A model generated the notes under the pieces. It was not told where the DNA came from and did no database searches. It worked only from the letters and a program-made list of their open reading frames with translations. The position numbers were made by a program, and so were the translations under genes. Shown here piece after piece: positions 35,615 through 43,545 of a DNA stretch of 64,000 nucleotides. Positions within the stretch are counted from its first letter, which is position 1. Each line of letters starts with the position of its first letter. This DNA is from Ohtaekwangia sp. (GTDB taxonomy: Bacteria; Bacteroidota; Bacteroidia; Cytophagales; Cyclobacteriaceae). Location of the stretch: positions 310,001 to 374,000 of the forward strand of contig JAJNPV010000037.1 in assembly GCA_021155195.1 (NCBI GenBank), in the 5' to 3' direction.

Positions 35615-36724
35615 ATGAAAGTACCCTTTGCCAATTTGGCCGAACAGTATTTTCAAATTAAGCCAGAGATAGACCAGGCAATCGAATCAGTTTTGGTAGG
35701 TGGCAGCTTTGTAGGTGGCGAACCTGTTCAACGATTTGAAGAAAGCTTTTCAAAATTGTGTAATATAAAAAATTGCGTTGGAGTAGGTAATGCGACAGAT
35801 GCACTTTTTATTTCCTTAAAGTCTCTTGGGATTGGTTTGGGTGATGAAGTAATAACGCCTGCATGGAGTTGGATTTCTACTGCTGAGGTTATTTCCCTTG
35901 CGGGCGCTAAGCCGATATTTGTTGATGTAAATCCTGATTTCTTTACAGTTACGGCAGAAGCTATAAAGAAAAAAATTAATACGAAGACAAAGGCTGTTAT
36001 TATCGTTCATTTATATGGTCAAGTAGCAGAAACTTTAGCAATCAAAGCATTATGTGATCAGCATAACCTGTCTTTAATAGAGGATTGTTCACAAGCCCAT
36101 CTCTCATCTGAGAATGATGTAATGGCTGGAACAATTGGTGATTTCGGAGCATTTAGTTTTTATCCTACCAAAAATCTTGGAGCGTATGGCGATGCAGGCT
36201 GTTTAATTACGAATCATGATGAGTTGACAACGAAAGTAAGACGTTTGGCTAATCATGGTGGACTAAGCAAGGACGAGCATCTTATGGAGGGAACCAATAG
36301 CAGGTTAGATAGTCTTCAAGCCGCAATCCTTTCGGTGAAATTAAAACACTTGCCAGCCTGGACCGATTTGAGGATAAAGCATGCGCAACTTTACTTAAAT
36401 AATTTATCGGGTGTTACAGATTTGGTGTTACCCAAAACTCGAAATGGGGTTAAGCATACTTTTCATCAATTTGTGGTTAAAGTCCAACGCAGATCAGAAT
36501 TACAATCTTATTTAAAATCGAAGGAAGTACAAACGTTGATACATTATCCTAAAGCAATACCATTCGAACCAGCTTACAATTATTTGAATCATATTGAAAC
36601 GGAGTTTCCTGTTTCAGCTCATCTACAAAATGAGGTTTTGTCTTTGCCTGTTCACAATGAACTTTCAGATGATCAAATTCTGTACGTGTGCGACATGATA
36701 AAATCATTTTATGGAAGTATCTGA
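35615..36724 (+). CDS. DegT/DnrJ-type sugar aminotransferase (3 of 3)
   Basis: A 369-aa PLP enzyme with GNATDALFISLKSLGIG, SWISTAEVISLAGAKPIFVDVN, EDCSQAHLSSEN and SFYPTKNLGAYGDAGC carrying the catalytic lysine. It closely resembles the aminotransferase at 29860 and may act on the same kind of keto-sugar. It lies beyond pheS, 15 bp downstream, away from the glycan genes, and overlaps the acyl-CoA dehydrogenase gene by 14 bp. Its partner oxidoreductase and acetyltransferase are not adjacent, so it may work with the earlier trios or be a leftover copy. Confidence 0.87.
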   Translation: MKVPFANLAEQYFQIKPEIDQAIESVLVGGSFVGGEPVQRFEESFSKLCNIKNCVGVGNATDALFISLKSLGIGLGDEVITPAWSWISTAEVISLAGAKPIFVDVNPDFFTVTAEAIKKKINTKTKAVIIVHLYGQVAETLAIKALCDQHNLSLIEDCSQAHLSSENDVMAGTIGDFGAFSFYPTKNLGAYGDAGCLITNHDELTTKVRRLANHGGLSKDEHLMEGTNSRLDSLQAAILSVKLKHLPAWTDLRIKHAQLYLNNLSGVTDLVLPKTRNGVKHTFHQFVVKVQRRSELQSYLKSKEVQTLIHYPKAIPFEPAYNYLNHIETEFPVSAHLQNEVLSLPVHNELSDDQILYVCDMIKSFYGSI

Positions 36725-37574
36725 CATAAAAAAAATAGGCGTTGTGGGTGCTGGCACGATGGGGCAGGGGATTGCCATTTCATGTGCGTTAGCCGGATAC
36801 GAGGTTTTGCTTTACGATATCGACTCAGGATTTTGCGATACCGCACTGGGTCTCATTCAAAAGACATTTAATAAATCAGTAGAGAAAGGAAAACTAACTC
36901 AATTGTTAAGTGATGATTCCTTTATGCGAATAAAAAAGGCTAATCAATTATCGGAACTTACAGTTGACTTGGTGATTGAGGCCGTGATTGAAAATCTGGA
37001 AGTAAAACAAAAGTTATTTTTAGAACTTGAACGAATCAATGGTAGCAAGGCAATACTTGCTACTAACACATCCTCCATTTCAATAAATAAACTAGCGGCA
37101 GTGTTAAAGAATCCATCACAGTGTGTGGGCTTACATTTTTTTAATCCTGCGCATATCATGAAGCTGGTGGAAGTTATTTCTGGAACTGCAACAAGCAAGG
37201 GAATCATTTCAGTAATGACGGAATTTTCAAAAACGATTGGGAAAATTTCTGTGGAGGTGAAAGATTCACCAGGATTTATCGTTAACCGGGTAGCACGCCA
37301 CTTTTATGTGGAATCACTGAAAGTGTTGGAAGATGAAGTAGCCCCTCATGACGTGATCGATAGGTTGATGAAGTCTTCGGGTTTTAAAATGGGACCGTTT
37401 GAATTAATGGATTTAATAGGAATTGATGTTAACTATGCAGTGACCAAATCTGTTTATGAAGGATTTGAGAAGGCATCAAAATTTAAACCCAGCGAAATTC
37501 AGTTTCAGAAAATTACGGAAGGGCATTTGGGACGGAAATCAGGAAAAGGATTTTATGAATATTCGAAAAGCTAA
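36711..37574 (+). CDS. 3-hydroxyacyl-CoA (3-hydroxybutyryl-CoA) dehydrogenase
   Basis: A 287-aa NAD-dependent dehydrogenase. IGVVGAGTMGQGIAISCALAGYEV binds NAD; NTSSISINKLA, GLHFFNPAHIMKLVEVI (catalytic histidine) and DSPGFIVNRVARHF follow, with the C-terminal dimerisation block GPFELMDLIGIDVN and GHLGRKSGKGFYEY. Size and motifs match the monofunctional Hbd/PaaH form without a hydratase domain. It overlaps the previous gene by 14 bp and the next by 20 bp. The link to amino-sugar genes seems only positional. Confidence 0.93.
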   Translation: MEVSDIKKIGVVGAGTMGQGIAISCALAGYEVLLYDIDSGFCDTALGLIQKTFNKSVEKGKLTQLLSDDSFMRIKKANQLSELTVDLVIEAVIENLEVKQKLFLELERINGSKAILATNTSSISINKLAAVLKNPSQCVGLHFFNPAHIMKLVEVISGTATSKGIISVMTEFSKTIGKISVEVKDSPGFIVNRVARHFYVESLKVLEDEVAPHDVIDRLMKSSGFKMGPFELMDLIGIDVNYAVTKSVYEGFEKASKFKPSEIQFQKITEGHLGRKSGKGFYEYSKS

Positions 37575-37995
37575 ATATTGGTTCGCATTAATTATTCTGA
37601 TTTCGTGTAATCGTGATCTCAGTGACGACCCAATTCCAATTCAACCATTTATTGATATTGTCATAAATCTGGGATTGCCAGACTATTTCAGTCTACAAAC
37701 GGATGGTGGGTACAAGTCTATCAATAATGGTGGGGTGCGCGGAATTATTATTTACAGACAAAATTCTTCTACCTATTATGCCTATGAGCGCAATTGCTCT
37801 TTTCAACCTAGTGGAGCATGTGCTACGGTGGATGTACATAGCTCCGGATTATTTATGATTGATACGTGCTGTAACTCAAGTTTTGGTTTTGCCGATGGTA
37901 ACCCAACTGGTGGGCCGGCATGGAGACCATTGCTCCGTTACCGTACCCAACTATCAGGACAAACACTTACAATTACAGATGATGTAATCAATTAG
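37555..37995 (+). CDS. Lipoprotein with a degenerate Rieske-like fold
   Basis: A 146-aa secreted protein. MNIRKAKYWFALIILISCNR is a lipoprotein signal with the modified Cys near residue 18. The rest (GLPDYFSLQTDGGYKSIN, GGVRGIIIYRQN, YYAYERNCSFQP, DTCCNSSFGFADG, GGPAWRPLLRYR, GQTLTITDD) follows the plan of small Bacteroidota lipoproteins related to Rieske domains, where CxH and CxxH bind 2Fe-2S. Here the first box has no histidine and in the second His is replaced by Cys, so a standard cluster is unlikely. ATG 37555 starts inside the end of the upstream gene. The fold call is moderate. Confidence 0.7.
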   Translation: MNIRKAKYWFALIILISCNRDLSDDPIPIQPFIDIVINLGLPDYFSLQTDGGYKSINNGGVRGIIIYRQNSSTYYAYERNCSFQPSGACATVDVHSSGLFMIDTCCNSSFGFADGNPTGGPAWRPLLRYRTQLSGQTLTITDDVIN

Positions 37996-39443
37996 TTGTT
38001 CGTCTCCTTTCTTAAGATGCTGTTTCGTTTGCTGTACGTGAAGTAGATTATCAACCCGGCAACCATCCAGCCAAACGCGGAGATCAAAGTTTCTTCGCCT
38101 AACGAAATAATCATCGCTGAACAAACAAGAATCCCCAGAATAGGAACTAATGGAACCAGTGGTGTTTTGAATGGCCTAACTGCCCCGGGATTTTTAACCC
38201 GTAATATCCAAATACCAACACAGACTAATACAAACGCAAATAAAGTTCCAAAACTAGTCAGGTCTCCTGCAATGCTTCCTGGAACAAACCCAGCGAATAG
38301 ACCTACAAAAATCAGTAGTAACCAGTTTGCTTTAAACGGAGTTCTGAATTTTGGATGCAGTTCAGAGAAAACTTTTGGAACCAATCCATCTTTTGACATC
38401 GAATAGAATACGCGCGATTGTCCCATCAGCATAACCAGAATTACTGAAGAGAAGCCAGCCAAGATTGCAATGGTAATTAATTTGGCAAGCCAACCATAGC
38501 CAGGCATATAGGTTTGAATAGCATAAGCAACGGATGCTTCCTTACCAGCTGTTTTAAATTCTTGCCAGTTAGCAACTCCCGTAAGGACATATGAAAACAA
38601 AACATAGAGAATAGTACAAATTACTAATGATCCTAAAATTCCAATTGGCATGTCACGCTTAGGATTTTTAGCTTCCTGGGCAGCGGTTGACACGGCATCA
38701 AAACCGATAAAGGCAAAGAAAACAATTGCCGCTCCGCCCAACACACCTCCCCAACCGTGCTCTCTCCATCCTTCATGACCGGGCATAGTTTCAGGGATTG
38801 TGTAAGGAGTATAGTTGGCTTGATCGATAAACCCCCAGCCTATTACTATAAAGATTAAAACGATAGAGACTTTAACAAAAACGATTACGGAATTCAGGTT
38901 GGCAGATTCTTTTGTTCCTTTAATAAGAATTAATGTGAGAATTACCAAGATTACCAAAGCGGGTAGATTCACAATACCAGAAACACCTGTCATCGAAGTT
39001 TCAAAGGGGGAGTGTGTCCACTCGTAGGGGATGGCTCCGCCAAGTAGGTTATTGAGGTATTCACTCCACGCTATTGACACAGTTGCTGAGGCGAGCGCAT
39101 ATTCTAACACCAATGCCCATCCAATAATCCAGGCAGTAAATTCACCCATGGTTACATAAGCGTAAGCATAAGCACTTCCGGCAATCGGAATCATAGCTGC
39201 AAATTCAGCATAACATAAACCAGCAAAGGCGCAACCAATGGCAGCAATTACAAATGAAATGACAACAGCCGGACCAGCGGCTTCGCCAGCAGCGGCAGCT
39301 GTGCGCACGAACAAACCCGCACCTATTATGGCACCAATACCTAAAGCAATCAGATTACCGGCTCCCAAAGTCCTTTTAAGGCCTTTGTCGGAGTCACCTT
39401 GTGCCATCAATTGTTCCAGTGGTTTCTTAATAAATAAGCTCAT
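37992..39443 (-). CDS. APC-superfamily amino acid permease
   Basis: A 483-aa transporter with about 12 helices. GAGNLIALGIGAIIGAGLFV is the helix-1 signature with the unwound GAIIGAG substrate site; AGLCYAEFAAMIPIAGSAYAYAYVTMGEFTAWIIGWALVLEY and FFAFIGFDAVSTAAQEAKNPKRDMPIGI are the other hallmark blocks. It is nearest to cationic amino acid transporter/YfnA-type members. The gene is monocistronic and converges on the lipoprotein gene with a 4-bp overlap. Substrate specificity cannot be derived. Confidence 0.9.
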   Translation of the reverse strand: MSLFIKKPLEQLMAQGDSDKGLKRTLGAGNLIALGIGAIIGAGLFVRTAAAAGEAAGPAVVISFVIAAIGCAFAGLCYAEFAAMIPIAGSAYAYAYVTMGEFTAWIIGWALVLEYALASATVSIAWSEYLNNLLGGAIPYEWTHSPFETSMTGVSGIVNLPALVILVILTLILIKGTKESANLNSVIVFVKVSIVLIFIVIGWGFIDQANYTPYTIPETMPGHEGWREHGWGGVLGGAAIVFFAFIGFDAVSTAAQEAKNPKRDMPIGILGSLVICTILYVLFSYVLTGVANWQEFKTAGKEASVAYAIQTYMPGYGWLAKLITIAILAGFSSVILVMLMGQSRVFYSMSKDGLVPKVFSELHPKFRTPFKANWLLLIFVGLFAGFVPGSIAGDLTSFGTLFAFVLVCVGIWILRVKNPGAVRPFKTPLVPLVPILGILVCSAMIISLGEETLISAFGWMVAGLIIYFTYSKRNSILRKETNN

Positions 39444-39548
39444 GCGTAGAATTTAGGATTAAACAATCCCTAAAAGTATAAATAATAATGAATTGGGAAA
39501 GGAAACGAGCCAGCCGCTTACATAATTTTCCAACAGGTAGTTACGCCA

Positions 39549-40910
39549 TCAATTAGGCAATGCAAATTTTACGCGCACACGCACTTCACTCTCAACAGCT
39601 ACATTGTCTTCGGTAGTGGGCGACCATTTTGGTCCTTCTTTCACCAGACGGATCACTTCTTCATCGCATCCATAACCCAAGCCTTTAAAAACACTAAACT
39701 CTGATAAGGAGCCATCTGTTGAGACGGTGAACTGAATGGTTACGCGCCCTTTAACTTTGTTATCCAATGCTTCTTGAGGATACTGCAAACTATTTTTCAA
39801 ATATTTGTCATACGCTCTCCTTCCGCCTTCGGGCTCGGCTAATTTTACAACTGGTTCACGATCAAGATCTGATTTAATGGGGCTGTAACCCGTTACAACT
39901 ACTTCGCTTAGTTGTGACACATCCGTCTCAAGATTTACATTCAGTTCTGATTGATTGGCTACTTTAACTTCTTCAGTTTGTAACCCAATAAATGAATAAA
40001 CCAAGGTTGGATTTGTTGATTCAGAAATTATTTGATAGTGGCCCTGCATATCAGTAACAGTGCCTGTAGTGGTACCTTTGATCACAATATTTACTCCTGG
40101 CAAAGGAGTACCATCATCAGCCGAAAGAACTATCCCTTTAATTATTTTTTGTGGACTAGAAAAGCTCGTAGCAACTTTTGATCTGGAAACTTGAGAGGAT
40201 TCATTTTTGACTTCTATACGTTTTTCCTCTGCGGCAACCACTGGGCTTTCAGAAATTAATTCTGTTATTTTTTCAGTTTCTAACTCCGGGTCATTTTTTT
40301 GTGCGGGAGCAACAGCTACTGATGGGGATAATTTCTCTTCTTTTCTGAGTTCATAATCAACTGCTTTTGAAGGTTGCGATTTTTTCTTTTTGTCGGTTTC
40401 TGGTTTCAATTCTGTTACTACGGCCAACTGATCAGCTTCTCTAACTGTTGTATCTGAAATCTTATTTTCTTCGCCTTCATTTTTTTTTACTTCTGAAGGC
40501 TTTTGTTGAGCAAGTTGTTTTCCTTGTTCAAAAAGAGGGATGATCGAAAAATAAACTACAACTAGTAATGCGATAGATGCAGCAATACGCAATGGCCATA
40601 CCCAATTATTCTTATGAACTTTAATTTTTGAATTTTCCCCTATGGCAGTTTCTGAATAAGCAGATTTTTTAGATGCCAGAGCAGATCCAGCCAATCCAAA
40701 GTTATTTTCTCGCTCAGTGATCCTGCTATTAATTTTAAGTTCAATTTCTTTCAGGTCGTTTGTGAAATTTTCCTTCAATAAAGATTCAGTTCCCTCTAAT
40801 GCCTCAAATAGAAATGGATCACTCAACGCCTTTTTTTCAAGGGCGTGCTGTTCCTCTGGTGTCATTTCACCCGCATGGTATCGCTTAATATCTTCCTCCC
40901 ACTTATCCAT
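39549..40910 (-). CDS. Anti-sigma-like membrane protein fused to SusC-type regulatory domain and TonB C-terminal domain
   Basis: A 453-aa protein with four parts: a cytoplasmic N-terminus typical of membrane anti-sigma factors (KRYHAGEMTPEEQHALEKKA), one helix (WVWPLRIAASIALLVVVYF, about 103-121) and a Lys/Glu-rich periplasmic stretch; a carboxypeptidase-regulatory domain (IIKGIVLSADDGTPLPGVN...IGLQTEEV); an LSEVVVTGYSP motif as in SusC receptors; and a TonB-C domain (YPQEALDNKVKGRVTIQFTV...). It overlaps the ECF sigma gene by 8 bp, so it should bind that sigma factor. Function of the TonB domain here is unknown. Confidence 0.82.
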   Translation of the reverse strand: MDKWEEDIKRYHAGEMTPEEQHALEKKALSDPFLFEALEGTESLLKENFTNDLKEIELKINSRITERENNFGLAGSALASKKSAYSETAIGENSKIKVHKNNWVWPLRIAASIALLVVVYFSIIPLFEQGKQLAQQKPSEVKKNEGEENKISDTTVREADQLAVVTELKPETDKKKKSQPSKAVDYELRKEEKLSPSVAVAPAQKNDPELETEKITELISESPVVAAEEKRIEVKNESSQVSRSKVATSFSSPQKIIKGIVLSADDGTPLPGVNIVIKGTTTGTVTDMQGHYQIISESTNPTLVYSFIGLQTEEVKVANQSELNVNLETDVSQLSEVVVTGYSPIKSDLDREPVVKLAEPEGGRRAYDKYLKNSLQYPQEALDNKVKGRVTIQFTVSTDGSLSEFSVFKGLGYGCDEEVIRLVKEGPKWSPTTEDNVAVESEVRVRVKFALPN

Positions 40911-41451
40911 TTCGTTCCATGCAAATTTTTAAATTCCGCTTTCCGTTTTGAATAAAGCTTTTCACTTTGTTCATATCAAACCCTGTAAATTGAGCAATGT
41001 CTTTGTAGCATTTCTCTTGCAGGTAAAACAGGCGCACGCATTCTTTTTGGTCATTTACAAGCGTTTCAATACACTTTTCAAGCTTGGTCAGATTTCCTTC
41101 CAGTTCGGGTTCGTCCTCCGGATGCAACAACAACTGGTTTTCCATAACCTCGGGAGAAAATTCTTGCGTGAATTTACCTTTTCTGGATCTAATCTGCATC
41201 AGGCAATGATTGCGGCTGGTTACATAAAGCCAACTTTTAAAAATATCTACTTCATGAGTGAGCAAGGTTTGGATTAGTTTTTCAAAAACCTGCATCACGG
41301 CATCCTTTGCTTCATCACGATCTTTTAGGTATTTAAGACAAACCCCGTACACGAGAGACTGGTAGCGCGAAAATAGCTCGCCAAGGTAGGCGATATCCTC
41401 TTCCTTTTTGTATCGATCTAATAATTCCGTATCGGTTAGGTGCAGTCTCAA
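40903..41451 (-). CDS. ECF-type RNA polymerase sigma factor
   Basis: A 182-aa group 4 sigma factor. Region 2 shows LGELFSRYQSLVYGVCLKYLKDRDEAKDAVMQVFEKLI and WLYVTSRNHCLMQIR; region 4 has the helix-turn-helix CVRLFYLQEKCYKDIAQFTGFDMNKVKSFIQNGKRNLK. It is followed with an 8-bp overlap by its probable membrane anti-sigma partner. Divergent from the vWA gene 81 bp away, which is a plausible target promoter. Confidence 0.9.
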   Translation of the reverse strand: MRLHLTDTELLDRYKKEEDIAYLGELFSRYQSLVYGVCLKYLKDRDEAKDAVMQVFEKLIQTLLTHEVDIFKSWLYVTSRNHCLMQIRSRKGKFTQEFSPEVMENQLLLHPEDEPELEGNLTKLEKCIETLVNDQKECVRLFYLQEKCYKDIAQFTGFDMNKVKSFIQNGKRNLKICMERNG

Positions 41452-41532
41452 GCCCTTAAGTTAAAATTTTAATTCTTTTTTATGGAATTGGGTAAAGCAG
41501 GGAATCATATAGGCAAAATCAAACTACTGCAT

Positions 41533-43425
41533 ATGAAAAAAATTACATTAAGCCTGATCGTCCTGCTCCTGATTGGAGGCATACTTTCAGCACAAGATCG
41601 CACCATAGTGGGAAAGGTTACGTCAGCCGATGATGGCAGCAGCCTTCCGGGTGTGAATGTTGTTTTAAAAGGAACCACAACAGGTTCTGTTACAGATGCT
41701 CAGGGCAATTACCTGATTCATGTTCCCGCCAAGGGAGGCACATTGGTTTTTTCTTTTATTGGATTTACAACTCAGGAGGTTGCCATTGGTATTTCCAATC
41801 GGATTGATGTAGTCATGAGTTTGGACATTCAGCAGCTAAGCGAGGTTATAGTTACGGGTTATGGAGTTCAAAGAGCATTAAAGGGCCAAGTAGCAGGCGT
41901 TCAAATTCGAGGTGCCTCATCAATAAGGAAGAGAGGAAAGGCAACACCATCACCAGCGCTTTATGGAGCGAGAGGGTATGGCGAATATGAATCGAAACCA
42001 AAGCATAATACCGAAGAGTATGATGGCATAATCGAAAATATTTTTCATGATCCGTTGAAAAATCCTCTTTCTACTTTTTCCATTGATGTGGATGCGGCAT
42101 CCTATAGTAACATCCGCAGATTTATTACAAGTGGTCAACGTCCGCCTAAGGATGCAGTCCGTATAGAAGAAATGATTAATTATTTTGATTATGAGTATGC
42201 TCAACCAAAAGGAGAGGATCCTTTTTCGATCAATACAGAAATATCAATAGCACCCTGGAACACAAAACATAAACTGGTTCATATAGGCTTGCAAGGAAAG
42301 AATATTCCCAAGGAAAATTTGCCTCCATCCAATCTTGTGTTTTTGATAGATGTAAGTGGTTCTATGAGCGATGAAAATAAATTGCCGCTGCTAAAAACTT
42401 CGTTCAAAATGTTGGTTGAGCAATTACGTGAGCAAGATCGGATTGCAATTGTTGTATACGCAGGTGCAGCAGGTTTAGTGTTGCCCTCAACATCAGGTGC
42501 TGAAAAGAAAACGATCATTGACGCATTGGATAAACTAGAAGCAGGTGGATCAACGGCTGGGGGTGCAGGAATAAAATTAGCATACGCAATTGCGAAAGAG
42601 AATTTTCAAAAGGAGGGAAATAACCGAGTGATCCTTGCAACCGATGGCGATTTTAATGTAGGCGAATCGAGCAATGGCGGAATGGAAAGGTTAATTGAGG
42701 AAAAGCGTGAAGAAGGAGTTTTCCTTACTGCTTTAGGTTTTGGAATGGGCAATTACAAAGATTCGAAAATGGAAACATTGGCCGACAAGGGAAATGGAAA
42801 TTATTTCTACATCGATTCCATCCTGGAAGCACAGAAAGCATTGGTCAACGAGTTTGGAGGAACCTTGTTTACAATTGCTAAAGATGTAAAACTTCAGATC
42901 GAATTTAATCCCGCACGGATAAAAGCGTATCGGTTGATTGGTTATGAAAACAGATTGCTGCGCGATGAAGATTTTAATGATGACAAGAAAGATGCGGGGG
43001 AGTTGGGTTCAGGTCATTCCGTAACGGCACTCTATGAAATCATTCCGGTCGGGGTGGAGAGTGAATTTTCGAAAGTTGACGATTTGAAGTATCAGAAAAC
43101 CAATGTTGAGAAACAGGCGTCTACCTCAAAAGAGATTATGACTGTTAAGTTTCGATATAAAAAACCAGGCGGAAGTGTAAGCAAGCTTATTGTGCATCCG
43201 TTGTTAGATGAAAATATAGCAATAGCTAAAACTTCAGATAATTTTCGTTGGTCTGCAGCCGTTGCCGGATTAGGAATGCTGTTGCGTGACTCGGAATATG
43301 TTAAGGACTTTGCCTACGAAGATGTTTTACAGTTGGCCCAAAATGCCCGAGGTAGAGATGAAAATGGGTATCGGGTAGAATTCGTTAACATGGTAAAATC
43401 GCTAACCATGTTGGCAGCTCGTTAA
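41533..43425 (+). CDS. Secreted von Willebrand A protein with SusC-like regulatory domain and TonB-box-like motif
   Basis: A 630-aa exported protein. Signal peptide MKKITLSLIVLLLIGGILSA; carboxypeptidase-regulatory domain about 23-105 (TIVGKVTSADDGSSLPGVNV...FSFIGFTTQEV); LSEVIVTGYGVQRALKGQVAGVQIRG, which looks like the TonB-box and plug start of SusC receptors; then a vWF-N region (FSIDVDAASYSNIRRFI), the vWA domain with the MIDAS DVSGSMSD near residue 273 and DGDFNVG; and a YfbK-type C-terminal domain. ATG 41533 is chosen to give the signal peptide. The domain order is YfbK-like with an added SusC N-terminus. Confidence 0.88.
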   Translation: MKKITLSLIVLLLIGGILSAQDRTIVGKVTSADDGSSLPGVNVVLKGTTTGSVTDAQGNYLIHVPAKGGTLVFSFIGFTTQEVAIGISNRIDVVMSLDIQQLSEVIVTGYGVQRALKGQVAGVQIRGASSIRKRGKATPSPALYGARGYGEYESKPKHNTEEYDGIIENIFHDPLKNPLSTFSIDVDAASYSNIRRFITSGQRPPKDAVRIEEMINYFDYEYAQPKGEDPFSINTEISIAPWNTKHKLVHIGLQGKNIPKENLPPSNLVFLIDVSGSMSDENKLPLLKTSFKMLVEQLREQDRIAIVVYAGAAGLVLPSTSGAEKKTIIDALDKLEAGGSTAGGAGIKLAYAIAKENFQKEGNNRVILATDGDFNVGESSNGGMERLIEEKREEGVFLTALGFGMGNYKDSKMETLADKGNGNYFYIDSILEAQKALVNEFGGTLFTIAKDVKLQIEFNPARIKAYRLIGYENRLLRDEDFNDDKKDAGELGSGHSVTALYEIIPVGVESEFSKVDDLKYQKTNVEKQASTSKEIMTVKFRYKKPGGSVSKLIVHPLLDENIAIAKTSDNFRWSAAVAGLGMLLRDSEYVKDFAYEDVLQLAQNARGRDENGYRVEFVNMVKSLTMLAAR

Positions 43426-43441
43426 TCATGGATCAGAAATT

Positions 43442-43478
43442 AAAAAACCTACAGGTATAAAATATTTGTAGGTTTTTT
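43442..43478 (+). terminator. Rho-independent terminator after the vWA gene
   Basis: A perfect 12-bp stem, AAAAAACCTACA pairing with TGTAGGTTTTTT across a 13-nt loop, begins 16 bp after the stop at 43425 and ends in a T-run. The A-run on the left arm would also allow it to act on the other strand. Confidence 0.85.
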
Positions 43479-43545
43479 CTGTTTTTAGGATTTACAATTT
43501 TGGTAACAATAACATTAAAAGAGAACTTTAGGTCGAATTGAATCT

